Assembly: GCA_003521145.1 (NCBI GenBank)
Contig: DOTL01000057.1
Coordinates: 1-34,135, forward strand
DNA length: 34,135 bases
From: Streptococcus sp.
Lineage (GTDB): Bacteria; Bacillota; Bacilli; Lactobacillales; Streptococcaceae
Direction: 5' to 3'
Shown: positions 22,287-31,535 of the stretch, piece after piece
Layout: every line of letters starts with the position of its first letter
Numbering within the stretch: the stretch's first letter is position 1
The notes under the pieces: model-generated
Database searches by the model: none
Told to the model about the DNA's origin: nothing
Seen by the model: only the letters and a program-made list of their open reading frames with translations
Made by a program: the position numbers and the translations under genes

Positions 22287-23453
22287 ATGAAAGAAACATT
22301 TACATTAGTAGCAACTGCAGCAGCAGGTCTTGAGGCTGTAGTTGGACGTGAATTACGTGAGTTAGGTTATGACACTCAGGTTGAAAATGGGAAGGTGCGT
22401 TTCCAAGGTGGTGTTCGTGCAATTGCCGAAACTAACCTTTGGTTGAGAGCAGCAGATCGTATCAAGATTGTAGTGGGTGAATTTCCAGCACGTACCTTTG
22501 AGGAACTCTTTCAGAGAGTTTTTGCTTTAGACTGGGAAAATTATCTTCCGCTAGGTGCAAAGTTCCCAATTTCTAAGGCTAAATGTGTTAAATCAAAGCT
22601 TCATAATGAGCCATCTGTTCAGGCAATTTCAAAAAAAGCTGTCGTGAAGAAATTGCAGAAGTATTTCCACCGTCCAGAAGGAGTGCCTCTTCAAGAAACA
22701 GGAGCGGAATTTAAGATTGAAGTTTCTATTTTAAAGGACAAGGCTACAGTTTTGATTGATACCACAGGTGCTAGTCTCTTTAAGCGTGGTTACCGTACTG
22801 ATAAAGGTGGGGCACCGATTAAAGAAAATATGGCGGCTGCTATTCTTGAACTTAGTAACTGGTATCCGGATAAACCGTTGATTGACCCGACTTGTGGTTC
22901 AGGGACCTTCTGTATTGAGGCTGCAATGATTGGTATGAACATTGCACCAGGATTTAATCGTGATTTTGCCTTTGAGGCATGGAATTGGGTGGATAATGAT
23001 TTAGTACGGTCGGTACGTGATGAAGCAGATAGCAAGGCAAACTATGATGTTGAATTAGATATTATGGGTTGTGATATCGATGGTCGTATGGTTGAGATTG
23101 CAAAAGCCAATGCTCGCGAGGCAGGTCTTGAAGGTGTTATTAAATTGAAACAAATGCGTTTACAGGACCTAAAAACAGATAAAATCAATGGTGTCATTAT
23201 TTCAAACCCTCCTTATGGTGAGCGTTTGTTGGATGACAAGGCTGTGGATATCTTGTATAATGAAATGGGTCAAACTTTTGCGCCACTTAAAACATGGAGC
23301 AAGTTTATCTTGACCAGTGATGAACAATTTGAAAGCAAATACGGCATGAAAGCCGATAAAAAACGTAAGCTTTATAACGGGACACTCCGTGTTGATTTGT
23401 ATCAATATTTTGGAGAGCGTGTTCGCCGTTCTGAGGCTAGAAAGGTAAATTAA
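22287..23453 (+). CDS. ypsC: THUMP-domain rRNA methyltransferase (RlmL/YpsC family)
   Basis: 388 residues, cytoplasmic. An N-terminal ferredoxin-like/THUMP RNA-binding region (about 1-160) is followed by a Rossmann methyltransferase domain: motif I DPTCGSGTFCIEAA (200-213), an acidic motif II GCDIDGRM, and motif IV NPPYGERL (307-314) of the N6-adenine/N2-guanine type. It probably methylates a guanine in 23S rRNA; the exact base is not set by sequence. The start is the second ATG (22287) because AAAGG lies 6 nt before it, whereas the ATG at 22281 abuts the Shine-Dalgarno. mapZ begins 2 nt after its stop, so the two are co-transcribed. Confidence 0.9.
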   Translation: MKETFTLVATAAAGLEAVVGRELRELGYDTQVENGKVRFQGGVRAIAETNLWLRAADRIKIVVGEFPARTFEELFQRVFALDWENYLPLGAKFPISKAKCVKSKLHNEPSVQAISKKAVVKKLQKYFHRPEGVPLQETGAEFKIEVSILKDKATVLIDTTGASLFKRGYRTDKGGAPIKENMAAAILELSNWYPDKPLIDPTCGSGTFCIEAAMIGMNIAPGFNRDFAFEAWNWVDNDLVRSVRDEADSKANYDVELDIMGCDIDGRMVEIAKANAREAGLEGVIKLKQMRLQDLKTDKINGVIISNPPYGERLLDDKAVDILYNEMGQTFAPLKTWSKFILTSDEQFESKYGMKADKKRKLYNGTLRVDLYQYFGERVRRSEARKVN

Positions 23454-23455
23454 AC

Positions 23456-25453
23456 GTGTCAGAAGATAAAACACAAAATGGCTATGAAGGTAGCCAAGAG
23501 CTAGATTTTCAAGATGCCAAGGAAATGACAGTCGGTGAGGCTGTCCGCAAAGAAGCTGAGATTAATGCTGGTGTAACAGAAACAGATAGCATTTTGGATA
23601 AGTATATCAAGCAACACCGTGAAGAAGTTGCCTCACAAAAATTTTCAAAGAAAATTGAAGCTGACGGCGACACATCACCTTTGGATGATTTTATTCAAAA
23701 GCAACGTCAGGAGTTTGCGGATTCAGGTTTGATTGGTCAATCAATGGCTAATGAGTCAATCAACTCAACAACAGCTACTGAAGAAGTAACACCGGTCACA
23801 TTCGGTTTTGGTGCTACAGATAACAAGGCTGATGAAACTCAATCTCATATTGACAAGCAGTTGCCAAATGCTCCTGTTGAACCTGAGGTTATTGCAGAAC
23901 CAGAAAGTCAAAGTTCTGAAGTTATCATTACGTCAACGAATGCTGATCGTTTCATCACTTCAGAAACAGAAAAATTTGACCTTGGTGATGCACTCGCTGA
24001 TTCATCTACTTCAACTAATCAGCCAGCGCCAGCCTATAACGATGCATTGGTAGATAATTTTGATGATAACAATCCTTTGATTGCTAACATTGATGATCCA
24101 GAACCACAAAATCCTGTTGTTGCCAATATTGACGATACTGAGCCACAAGCTTCAAAGCCATTGTTGGATGATGTTGCTATCTCAGACACTATCGATTTGG
24201 CGCCTATTGCATCAACAGTGGCAGGGGTAACTGGAGCAAAAGCTGATGAAGAAAAGACAACGCCAAAAGTGTCTATGGCAGTTAATCGCCCATCTGCTGA
24301 AGGCAGAATCTCTTCAGAGTCTATTTCACCATCGCATAAGAGTGCCTTTGATGGTGACATTCCAGTTTACCGCCGTAAAGGTGTTGTTATCGGTGCTTTA
24401 GCAGTTCTTGCTTTGGCTATTATCGGTGGTAGTTATGTTCTTTATAAAGGAACACATAGTCAATCGGCAAAAACAACAAGTACAGCTTCTTCAGCACTGA
24501 CATCATCATCAAGCAAGGACACGTCAGCTGCTGATAATAAGGCCTTCGAAGAAATGTATAAGAATTTCTTCACAGATGACGAGCAAACAAAACTCGCTAA
24601 TGATCAATTTGATAAGCTATCAGATTTGGAAAAACTGCTCAAGAAATTGGAGAAAACCAAGTATTATGATGCAGCTAAGAAAAAATATGATAACTTAAAG
24701 AAACAAATTGAAGCTGTACAGAAGATTAATAGTCAGTTCGAGTCAGATACTCTTGTAGATGGTAGCTACAATGCCTCTATCGCTGTTAAATCAGATGCCA
24801 ACTTTAATAATCTTCCAGAAAGTGTAACAACAACTGGAAACGCGAGTCTCGATAGTACTATTCAAGAAGCTATTAAGGGTGGTAAGACTCAACTTGAAGA
24901 AAAGGCTAGGGCTGTGGGTGCAACGTCTGCAGCGACAGCTTCTGAAAGTGTTAATACTGCTAGTCCTGCTGCACCTTCAGGTAATAACGCATCTGGAGCA
25001 GCTTCTAATGGCGGTGGTGCGGCCGCATCAAATACTTCTGGAGCGCAAAATGGAGCAGCTAACTCAGCAAGTTCAACAGGTGCGACTGGAGAAACTACTG
25101 GTGGCTCAGTTGCAGCTTCAACAGTTGTAACACGCGGAATTACAAAATATAACCCATCAATCCTTCAACGTGACCGCTCACGTGTGCCTTATAATGAAAA
25201 TGTAGTAGCAGATACAAGTAACCCAGCTTGGACTTGGGCTGATGGTGTTCTTGATAAGATCATCAATGACTCACACTCACGTGGTTACTTCTCAGGAGAT
25301 AACTTCATCCTTGAGCCAGTCAACATCATCAATGGTAATGGTTACTACAACTTGTACCTTCCAGATGGAACTTACCTCTTCAGTATCAACTGTAAGACAG
25401 GTTACTATGTTGGTAATGGTTCAGGTCACTCAGATAAACTTGATTATGAATAA
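23456..25453 (+). CDS. mapZ: Mid-cell-anchored protein Z (MapZ/LocZ)
   Basis: 665 residues with a GTG start (AAAGG 10 nt upstream). The cytoplasmic domain (1-307) is acidic and disordered; its first 90 residues hold the conserved VRKEAEINAGVTETDS and PLDDFIQKQRQEF blocks that contact FtsZ and are threonine-phosphorylated in pneumococcus. One transmembrane helix (308-330) follows. The extracellular part has a helical lower domain (about 355-420), a Ser/Ala/Gly-rich linker (about 490-555) and the C-terminal MapZ domain (RGITKYNPSILQRDRSRVPY onward) that binds peptidoglycan. It marks future division sites and places the Z ring. Residues 206-231 carry a tandem 13-residue duplication. Confidence 0.95.
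   Translation: MSEDKTQNGYEGSQELDFQDAKEMTVGEAVRKEAEINAGVTETDSILDKYIKQHREEVASQKFSKKIEADGDTSPLDDFIQKQRQEFADSGLIGQSMANESINSTTATEEVTPVTFGFGATDNKADETQSHIDKQLPNAPVEPEVIAEPESQSSEVIITSTNADRFITSETEKFDLGDALADSSTSTNQPAPAYNDALVDNFDDNNPLIANIDDPEPQNPVVANIDDTEPQASKPLLDDVAISDTIDLAPIASTVAGVTGAKADEEKTTPKVSMAVNRPSAEGRISSESISPSHKSAFDGDIPVYRRKGVVIGALAVLALAIIGGSYVLYKGTHSQSAKTTSTASSALTSSSSKDTSAADNKAFEEMYKNFFTDDEQTKLANDQFDKLSDLEKLLKKLEKTKYYDAAKKKYDNLKKQIEAVQKINSQFESDTLVDGSYNASIAVKSDANFNNLPESVTTTGNASLDSTIQEAIKGGKTQLEEKARAVGATSAATASESVNTASPAAPSGNNASGAASNGGGAAASNTSGAQNGAANSASSTGATGETTGGSVAASTVVTRGITKYNPSILQRDRSRVPYNENVVADTSNPAWTWADGVLDKIINDSHSRGYFSGDNFILEPVNIINGNGYYNLYLPDGTYLFSINCKTGYYVGNGSGHSDKLDYE
24071..24148 (+). 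repeat. Tandem 39-bp duplication inside mapZ
   Basis: Two in-frame 39-bp copies (24071-24109 and 24110-24148) encode NPLIANIDDPEPQ and NPVVANIDDTEPQ in the cytoplasmic acidic linker. The copies have diverged, mainly at synonymous sites, so the duplication is not recent. Confidence 0.8.
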
Positions 25454-25462
25454 TAATCTGCG

Positions 25463-25489
25463 ACACTCCCTAGGGAGTGTTGTTTTTTT
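25463..25489 (+). terminator. Terminator of mapZ
   Basis: ACACTCCC-TA-GGGAGTGT (25463-25480), a perfect stem, followed by TG and seven T. Confidence 0.85.
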
Positions 25490-25527
25490 GTTTTATCTTG
25501 GTGAAGGCTTAGTTTATAAGGTTTTTG

Positions 25528-25536
25528 TGCTATAAT
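25528..25536 (+). promoter_or_regulatory. Promoter of the SNF2 gene
   Basis: Extended -10 TGC TATAAT (25528-25536), about 27 nt before the ATG; no clear -35. Confidence 0.55.
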
Positions 25537-25562
25537 AGAGGGATAAGATAGGGGTGAATACT

Positions 25563-28500
25563 ATGGCAAAATTGATGCCGGGTAGAGTCCGGAATGAGGG
25601 TATTGAACTTTTTGAAAAGGATCTAATTACCATTCATCAGGTCTCAGAAACTCAGTTGGATACAACAGTTGACCAACATCATTTAATTTATGCACTCAAT
25701 GATTCTGAAATCACGTGTGACTGTGATTATTTCGCTCAAAAAGGCTATTGTCCCCATTTGGCAGCGGTTGAGTATTATCTAAAAAACGATAAAGAAGGCC
25801 AGCGCCTCTTGGCAGAACTGGAAGAGGAACAAGAGCCCTCTCAAGGTCAAGAGCGAGGCCACTCTTTTGGTGGTTTATTTTTAGAAGGTCTTTCCTTGAA
25901 TGAAGATTATACCATTAGATATAGCTTGATGGTAGAGGGAGAGAAATCTACCTTTGGTTCAGAGATTTGGTGGAGTATACGTTTACGTCGTTTACCTGAT
26001 GAACGTTCTTATGTTATTCGAGATATTCCTGCCTTCCTCAAACTTGTAGAGGCTGAGGGTTATTATCAGATAGGTAAGAACTACTATGAACCCCTATCAC
26101 TTATTCAATTTGACCAGGCTTCACAGGCATTTTTAGACTTCCTAGGGCGGCTGATTCCAGATGAAGCCAAGACTAATTTAGACTTTATTTTACCGAATAA
26201 TGCACGTCACCTTTGTCTCCCCTACGGTTTTTTTGAGGAAGGTTTGAGACGGATGCAAGATTTGGATGGTTTTAGGTTTGAATGGGAAGGAACTGAATAC
26301 CGCCAACTTTTGGTTGAGGATTTGACTGCTGATGCTCATCTCTTCTCGTTTGATATATGTGTTGAGCCCAAAATGATTGAATTGACTGTCGCTGAGAAGA
26401 ATAGTCAAGCATTTTTTAATAATCGTATTCTCTTTTATCAAGGTGTTTTTTATCGTCTGAATAGAAAACAACAAAAACTTTTGGTTGGCTTACGCTCTCT
26501 TCCGATTGGTAGTGACTTGAATAAGCACGTCAGCTTTAATATTGATGAACAAGCTATCTTGGCTGTTAGTCTTTTTGATTTTAGGACTATGGGGCCGGTT
26601 AAGGCACCAAAAGCTTTTAATATCAAGGATTTCACACCGAGATTTCGATTTAATCTGAAAGGTGACAGTGAGGTTATTCTGACATTAGCCTTTGATTTTG
26701 ATGGTTTCTTGGTACATGATCGCCAAGAGTTGAGTCATTTAGGATTTACTAGTAACTATCGTCATGAGCAGGCTGTTTTTCGTTTGATGTCTAAGCATGG
26801 ATTCACCCCTGATTTTCAGTCATCTAAACGATTAAGTAGCAGTCAAGAGCTCTATGATTTCTTTACAAATACTCTACCAGATTTTGAAAATGCGGGAATG
26901 GTTCTGATTGGACAGGAGTTACGTGACTTACGTGTTGAGCAGAGTCCACAGGTTCAGGTAGAGCGTCAGGGAAATTTATTAGATATTTCCTTTGATTTTT
27001 CAAGTCTTGACGACGAAGATGTGGATCATGCTTTAGCAGCCTTGATGGAAAGCTCGCCCTATTTTATCAATCGTAGTGGTCAGTTGATTGTTTTTGACGA
27101 AGCGACGCACCGTATTAGTGAGAGTCTCAAAACTCTGAGAGCTCGTTACTCAGGAAAAGGTCACCTAGAACTCAATCAATTAACTGCCTATCAATTGATG
27201 CATGCTCTTTCAGAAAGTGACTCTGTTCGTTTTTCAAAAGATTTCCAACTCTTAATGAAACATTTGAGTAAACCAGAGACCTTTGATTTGCCAACCTATA
27301 AGGTAGAAGCTGGCCTTCGTCCCTACCAGGAAAAAGGTGTCCAGTGGCTATCTATGTTGCATCACTATGGTTTTGGCGGTATCTTGGCCGATGATATGGG
27401 GTTGGGGAAAACTTTGCAAACTATTGCCTACCTCTCTGCACATTTAGAAGAAGGACAAAGAGTTTTGGTTTTGTCACCATCAAGCCTGATTTACAATTGG
27501 CAGGATGAGTTTAAAAAGTTCTCTCCTCAGTTAGATGTAGCGGTTTCTTATGGACTCAAGCCAAGACGTGATGACATCATTGCTGAAGACCACCAGATTA
27601 TTATTACAAGCTATGCTTCCTTCCGTCAGGATTTTGATGCCTACAAGGCTGGTAAATATGACTATCTCATTCTCGATGAGGCTCAGGTCATGAAGAATAC
27701 ACAGACAAAGATTGCCCAATATCTACGTGATTTTTCTGTTCCACATTGCTTAGCACTATCTGGAACGCCCATTGAAAATCATTTGTTGGAGATTTGGTCT
27801 ATTTTCCAAATTATTCTACCGGGACTTTTACCAGCTAAGAAAACTTTCCTTAAGTTAACACCAAAGGAAGTGGCTAGGTATATTTCTCCCTTTATTCTAA
27901 GACGTAGGAAAGAAGAGGTCCTTCCTGATTTACCAGATTTGATTGAAATCACTCACCAAAGTGAATTGTCAGATGCTCAAAAGGCTATCTATTTAGCACA
28001 ATTGCAACAGATGCAACAAGGTTTAATTTTGTCAAGTGATCAAGAAATCAACCGTCGTAAGGTGGAAATTTTGTCAGGAATTACCCGCTTACGACAAATC
28101 TGTGATACTCCAGCTCTCTTTATGGACTATGCTGGAGATAGCGGAAAATTAGATAGCCTTAGAGAGTTGCTCAGCCAAATTAGGGAATCAGACCATCGTG
28201 TCCTTATTTTTTCACAATTTCGTGGGATGTTAGATATTACAGAGGGGGTCTTACAAGAATTAGGTATTTCCTCTTATAAGCTAACAGGGTCAACGCCATC
28301 TGATAGTCGTCAAGAGATGACCAGAGCCTTTAATCAAGGAAGTCGAGATGCTTTTTTGATTTCTCTAAAAGCAGGAGGAGTGGGACTGAATTTAACTGGT
28401 GCTGATACGGTTATTCTGATTGACCTTTGGTGGAATCCAGCGGTAGAAATGCAGGCTATTAGTCGCGCACATCGTATAGGTCAGGAACAAAATGTCGAAG

Positions 28501-28658
28501 TTTACCGTTTGATTACAAGAGGAACTATTGAAGAGAAAATTCTTGAGCTTCAAGAAGGCAAGAAAAACCTGGTGACAACTGTCTTGGATGGTAATGAAAG
28601 CCGTGCCAGCATGACTGTTGAGGACATTAAAGAAATTCTTGGTATTGCAATATCTTAA
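25563..28658 (+). CDS. SNF2-family DEAD/DEAH-type helicase with SWIM zinc finger
   Basis: 1031 residues, cytoplasmic. The N-terminal SWIM zinc finger is CDCDYFAQKGYCPH (C52, C54, C63, H65). A long bacterial-SNF2-associated region follows. The ATPase starts near 580: motif I LADDMGLGKT, motif II LDEAQ, motif III LSGTPIEN. The C-terminal helicase lobe has FSQFRGMLDI and motif VI QAISRAHRIGQ. It should be an ATP-driven translocase acting on DNA or protein-DNA complexes, in the RapA/SNF2 superfamily; its cellular job in streptococci is not defined. The start at 25563 has AGGGGTG 6 nt upstream; a GTG three codons earlier overlaps that Shine-Dalgarno. Monocistronic by its flanking signals. Confidence 0.9.
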   Translation: MAKLMPGRVRNEGIELFEKDLITIHQVSETQLDTTVDQHHLIYALNDSEITCDCDYFAQKGYCPHLAAVEYYLKNDKEGQRLLAELEEEQEPSQGQERGHSFGGLFLEGLSLNEDYTIRYSLMVEGEKSTFGSEIWWSIRLRRLPDERSYVIRDIPAFLKLVEAEGYYQIGKNYYEPLSLIQFDQASQAFLDFLGRLIPDEAKTNLDFILPNNARHLCLPYGFFEEGLRRMQDLDGFRFEWEGTEYRQLLVEDLTADAHLFSFDICVEPKMIELTVAEKNSQAFFNNRILFYQGVFYRLNRKQQKLLVGLRSLPIGSDLNKHVSFNIDEQAILAVSLFDFRTMGPVKAPKAFNIKDFTPRFRFNLKGDSEVILTLAFDFDGFLVHDRQELSHLGFTSNYRHEQAVFRLMSKHGFTPDFQSSKRLSSSQELYDFFTNTLPDFENAGMVLIGQELRDLRVEQSPQVQVERQGNLLDISFDFSSLDDEDVDHALAALMESSPYFINRSGQLIVFDEATHRISESLKTLRARYSGKGHLELNQLTAYQLMHALSESDSVRFSKDFQLLMKHLSKPETFDLPTYKVEAGLRPYQEKGVQWLSMLHHYGFGGILADDMGLGKTLQTIAYLSAHLEEGQRVLVLSPSSLIYNWQDEFKKFSPQLDVAVSYGLKPRRDDIIAEDHQIIITSYASFRQDFDAYKAGKYDYLILDEAQVMKNTQTKIAQYLRDFSVPHCLALSGTPIENHLLEIWSIFQIILPGLLPAKKTFLKLTPKEVARYISPFILRRRKEEVLPDLPDLIEITHQSELSDAQKAIYLAQLQQMQQGLILSSDQEINRRKVEILSGITRLRQICDTPALFMDYAGDSGKLDSLRELLSQIRESDHRVLIFSQFRGMLDITEGVLQELGISSYKLTGSTPSDSRQEMTRAFNQGSRDAFLISLKAGGVGLNLTGADTVILIDLWWNPAVEMQAISRAHRIGQEQNVEVYRLITRGTIEEKILELQEGKKNLVTTVLDGNESRASMTVEDIKEILGIAIS

Positions 28659-28725
28659 TTTGTTATATCTGATATTGGAATACTAAGAGGTGAAAATGCT
28701 ACTAGGCAAATCTTTTGAATTAGGC

Positions 28726-28731
28726 TATAAT
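28726..28731 (+). promoter_or_regulatory. Promoter of the uncharacterised-gene/murC operon
   Basis: TATAAT preceded by GGC; no good -35 at 17 nt. The leader is about 76 nt. No terminator is evident after the SNF2 gene, so readthrough is possible. Confidence 0.45.
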
Positions 28732-28813
28732 AGAATATTGCAAGACGTATCTTCCCATTCCCGATTGTTTATATTAAGGTACGCATCATCTCGAAAACGA
28801 AAGGAAGTCTTTT

Positions 28814-29530
28814 ATGCATCGCCAAAGACGACAATTTCCGCTGATTCCAGACGGGGAATCTTGCTTGCAAGAACCGGTCTCTATGCGCCTATACGAAAAT
28901 GAAGATTTAATCACAAATATCCGTGGCCCTTACCAAGATAAGGACTACAATGATTTGTTACCGAACTATGATTTCTTGTCAGCCAAGCCTAGCAATCGTA
29001 AGCAGGCTTCAAAACGAGTGGAGACACAAGAAGCTGGCATGACTTATGCAGAGGAAGCCCGTGAAAAGGCTAAGCGTGATGTCCGTGAGAAACGCCAAAA
29101 ATTTCTCCGCCAAGAAGTTCAACAAACCAAACATACTAATAGCCGTCAACTAACTGTTAAGCCTAAGGTAGATGCTAAGCCAAGCGTTGAGGCTACTGTT
29201 GAGCCTGCTACTGTAACAATGGATAAAGGGCCAGTGACAGCATCTATCTTGGGAACTCCTGTAAGTGCTATCAAGCGAACTTTAGCGCCTAACGGGAAAC
29301 ACTCAAAAATCCATCACTTAGCAAATCGTCTGCAACAGGATTCTTACATCTTGGCAGAAGTGGCCCCAACCTATCAACAGCCTAGGAACCCATCTCGTAA
29401 GAACGTCAAGAAAAATAGCTATGACTTCTTGAAACGTAGCCAGGTTTATAATTACTCAGAACGTCAAACTTACCGTGAACACCGAGTTGCTCAAGAATTA
29501 AATTTGACGCATTTAGAAGACGCAAACTAA
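28814..29530 (+). CDS. Uncharacterised basic protein upstream of murC
   Basis: 238 residues with AAAGGA 8 nt before the ATG. I do not recognise a family. There is no signal peptide or transmembrane segment, so it is probably cytoplasmic. Visible parts: an N-terminal MHRQRRQFPLIPDG, an acidic/aromatic stretch (YQDKDYNDLLPNYDF, 40-54), a highly charged helical segment (about 78-104, EEAREKAKRDVREKRQKF) likely to be a coiled coil, a Val/Pro/Thr-rich linker, and a Lys/Arg/Tyr-rich C-terminus. It is strongly basic overall, which could mean binding to nucleic acid or membrane. It is 26 nt ahead of murC, so co-expressed with it. Low-complexity composition makes weak similarity searches unreliable. 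Confidence 0.7.
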   Translation: MHRQRRQFPLIPDGESCLQEPVSMRLYENEDLITNIRGPYQDKDYNDLLPNYDFLSAKPSNRKQASKRVETQEAGMTYAEEAREKAKRDVREKRQKFLRQEVQQTKHTNSRQLTVKPKVDAKPSVEATVEPATVTMDKGPVTASILGTPVSAIKRTLAPNGKHSKIHHLANRLQQDSYILAEVAPTYQQPRNPSRKNVKKNSYDFLKRSQVYNYSERQTYREHRVAQELNLTHLEDAN

Positions 29531-29556
29531 TCGCAGTGCGATTGTAAGGAGAAACT

Positions 29557-30885
29557 ATGTCAAAAACTTATCATTTTATTGGAATTAAAGGATCTGGTAT
29601 GTCAGCTTTGGCTTTGATGCTCCACCAAATGGGACACAAGGTTCAAGGTTCAGATGTGGAAAAATATTACTTCACACAACGTGGTCTTGAGCAAGCAGGT
29701 ATTCCTATCCTTCCTTTCGATGAAAAAAACATTACAGAAGATGTTGAATTGATTGCTGGAAATGCCTTTCGTGAAGACAATAACGTTGAAGTTGCTTATG
29801 CGATTGAAAATGGCTACAGCTTTAAGCGTTATCACGAGTTCTTGGGCCACTTCATGGATCAATTCACTAGCTTTGGTGTGGCAGGTGCACATGGTAAGAC
29901 TTCTACAACAGGTCTCTTGTCACATGTTATGAAAAATATCACAGACACCTCATACCTTATCGGTGACGGAACTGGACGAGGTTCTGCTAATGCACAATAC
30001 TTTGTCTTTGAGTCTGATGAATATGAACGTCATTTCATGCCATACCACCCAGCATACTCAATCATCACTAACATTGACTTTGACCATCCTGATTACTTTA
30101 CAAGTATCGATGATGTGTTCTCTGCCTTTGATGATTATGCTAAGCAAGTGCAAAAAGGGCTCTTTGTTTACGGTGAGGATCCACACCTTCGTAAGATTAC
30201 AGCCAATGCGCCAATCTATTACTACGGTTTTGAAGAAAATGATGACTTTATGGCAACAGACATTGTTCGTACAACGACAGGGTCTAATTTCAAGGTAAAA
30301 CACGATGGACAAATTCTTGGGGAATTCCATGTGCCAGCCTATGGTCGTCACAATATCTTGAATGCAACTGCGGTTATTGGGAACCTCTATGTAGCTGGTT
30401 TCGACATGGACTTGGTTGCAGAACACTTTAAAACTTTCTCAGGTGTTAAACGTCGTTTCACAGAGAAAATTATCAATGGTACTGTTGTCATCGATGACTT
30501 TGCTCACCATCCAACTGAAATTATTGCAACGCTTGATGCAGCACGCCAAAAGTACCCATCTAAAGAGATTATTGCTATTTTCCAACCACATACCTTCACA
30601 CGTACCATTGCTCTTCTTGATGAATTTGCTGAAGCTTTGAACGAAGCAGAAGCTGTTTATTTGGCGCAAATTTATGGTTCAGCGCGTGAGGTTGATCATG
30701 GTGATGTTAAGGTTGAAGATCTTGCTGCTAAGATCAATAAACCTGCCAAAGTGGTTACAGTTGAAAATGTCTCACCTCTCCTTGACCATGATAATGCTGT
30801 TTATGTCTTTATGGGAGCTGGGGACATCCAACTTTACGAACGTTCGTTTGAAGAGCTCCTAGCAAGCTTGCAAACACACATGTAA
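29557..30885 (+). CDS. murC: UDP-N-acetylmuramate-L-alanine ligase
   Basis: 442 residues, cytoplasmic. It adds L-Ala to UDP-MurNAc, the first amino-acid step of peptidoglycan precursor synthesis. The N-terminal Rossmann domain has GIKGSGMSALALML (9-22); the central ATP-binding domain has GAHGKTSTTG (110-119); the C-terminal ligase domain includes DDFAHHPTEI and FQPHTFTRT. Shine-Dalgarno AAGGAG lies 7 nt upstream. It follows the uncharacterised basic gene and precedes a GNAT acetyltransferase, as in other streptococci. Confidence 0.97.
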   Translation: MSKTYHFIGIKGSGMSALALMLHQMGHKVQGSDVEKYYFTQRGLEQAGIPILPFDEKNITEDVELIAGNAFREDNNVEVAYAIENGYSFKRYHEFLGHFMDQFTSFGVAGAHGKTSTTGLLSHVMKNITDTSYLIGDGTGRGSANAQYFVFESDEYERHFMPYHPAYSIITNIDFDHPDYFTSIDDVFSAFDDYAKQVQKGLFVYGEDPHLRKITANAPIYYYGFEENDDFMATDIVRTTTGSNFKVKHDGQILGEFHVPAYGRHNILNATAVIGNLYVAGFDMDLVAEHFKTFSGVKRRFTEKIINGTVVIDDFAHHPTEIIATLDAARQKYPSKEIIAIFQPHTFTRTIALLDEFAEALNEAEAVYLAQIYGSAREVDHGDVKVEDLAAKINKPAKVVTVENVSPLLDHDNAVYVFMGAGDIQLYERSFEELLASLQTHM

Positions 30886-30893
30886 TATATTAA

Positions 30894-30922
30894 GGGCTGT
30901 AGCGATTTCGCTCAGCTCTTTC
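30894..30922 (+). terminator. Probable terminator after murC
   Basis: GGGCTG-T-AGCG (30894-30904) pairs with CGCTCAGCTC (30909-30918), with a short loop, followed by a T-rich stretch. The T-run is interrupted, so efficiency is uncertain. Confidence 0.5.
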
Positions 30923-30944
30923 TCTTAATAGAAAGGAATTTAAT

Positions 30945-31439
30945 ATGCTTATTCGACATGCCCGAGAGGATGATTGGGCTGATGTTGTCCGTATCGAACA
31001 AGATAATTTTTCACCTGAAGAGGCTGCAACTCCAGAGGCTATTGCGGAGCGTTTAAAGACGATTTGTGATACCTTTCTAATTGCTGAAATTGATGGCGTT
31101 GTAGCTGGTTACATTGAAGGGCCTGTGATTGAGGAACGTTATCTTACAGATGACTTGTTCCATAAGGTGGTTCCTAATGCTAGTCAAGGGGGCTTTATTT
31201 CAGTTACTAGTTTGTCTATCTCCAAAGATTTTAAAGGGCAAGGTATTGGGACAGCCTTGATTGCTGCGCTTAAGGATTTAGCTATCGCCCAAAAACGCCA
31301 AGGTATTAGTTTGACTTGTCATGATTATTTGATTGCCTATTATGAGATGAATGGCTTCACTGATGAAGGAAAATCGGAATCAAATCATGGCGGTAGTACT
31401 TGGTATAATATGGTTTGGGAGAACCCAGAAACCCATTGA
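30945..31439 (+). CDS. GNAT-family N-acetyltransferase
   Basis: 164 residues, cytoplasmic. Starts MLIRHAREDDWADV. The acetyl-CoA-binding motif A is VTSLSISKDFKGQGIGTALI (the Q/R-x-x-G-x-G/A element is GQGIGT). A Tyr near YYEMNGF in motif B and a C-terminal WYNMVW follow. The acceptor, whether a small molecule or a protein N-terminus, cannot be told. Shine-Dalgarno AAAGGA 6 nt upstream. It lies between murC and mltG. Confidence 0.85.
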   Translation: MLIRHAREDDWADVVRIEQDNFSPEEAATPEAIAERLKTICDTFLIAEIDGVVAGYIEGPVIEERYLTDDLFHKVVPNASQGGFISVTSLSISKDFKGQGIGTALIAALKDLAIAQKRQGISLTCHDYLIAYYEMNGFTDEGKSESNHGGSTWYNMVWENPETH

Positions 31440-31477
31440 ATTCAGTGTTACGTTACTGTGACAAAGGACCAATTGAT

Positions 31478-31506
31478 TTGCATTAACTGACTTTTTAAGA
31501 TATAAT
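31478..31506 (+). promoter_or_regulatory. mltG promoter
   Basis: TTGCAT (31478-31483), a 17-nt spacer and TATAAT (31501-31506), followed by a Shine-Dalgarno AGGAGG at 31524-31529, 6 nt before CTG. It is one of the clearest promoters in the window. Confidence 0.7.
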
Positions 31507-31535
31507 GGCGTTTGTTACTATAGAGGAGGTATGCC

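Noticed and set aside
28690..28902. 70-residue plus-strand reading frame over the start of the basic protein gene
   Set aside because: It overlaps the promoter and the next gene in another frame, has a poor start and no recognisable features.
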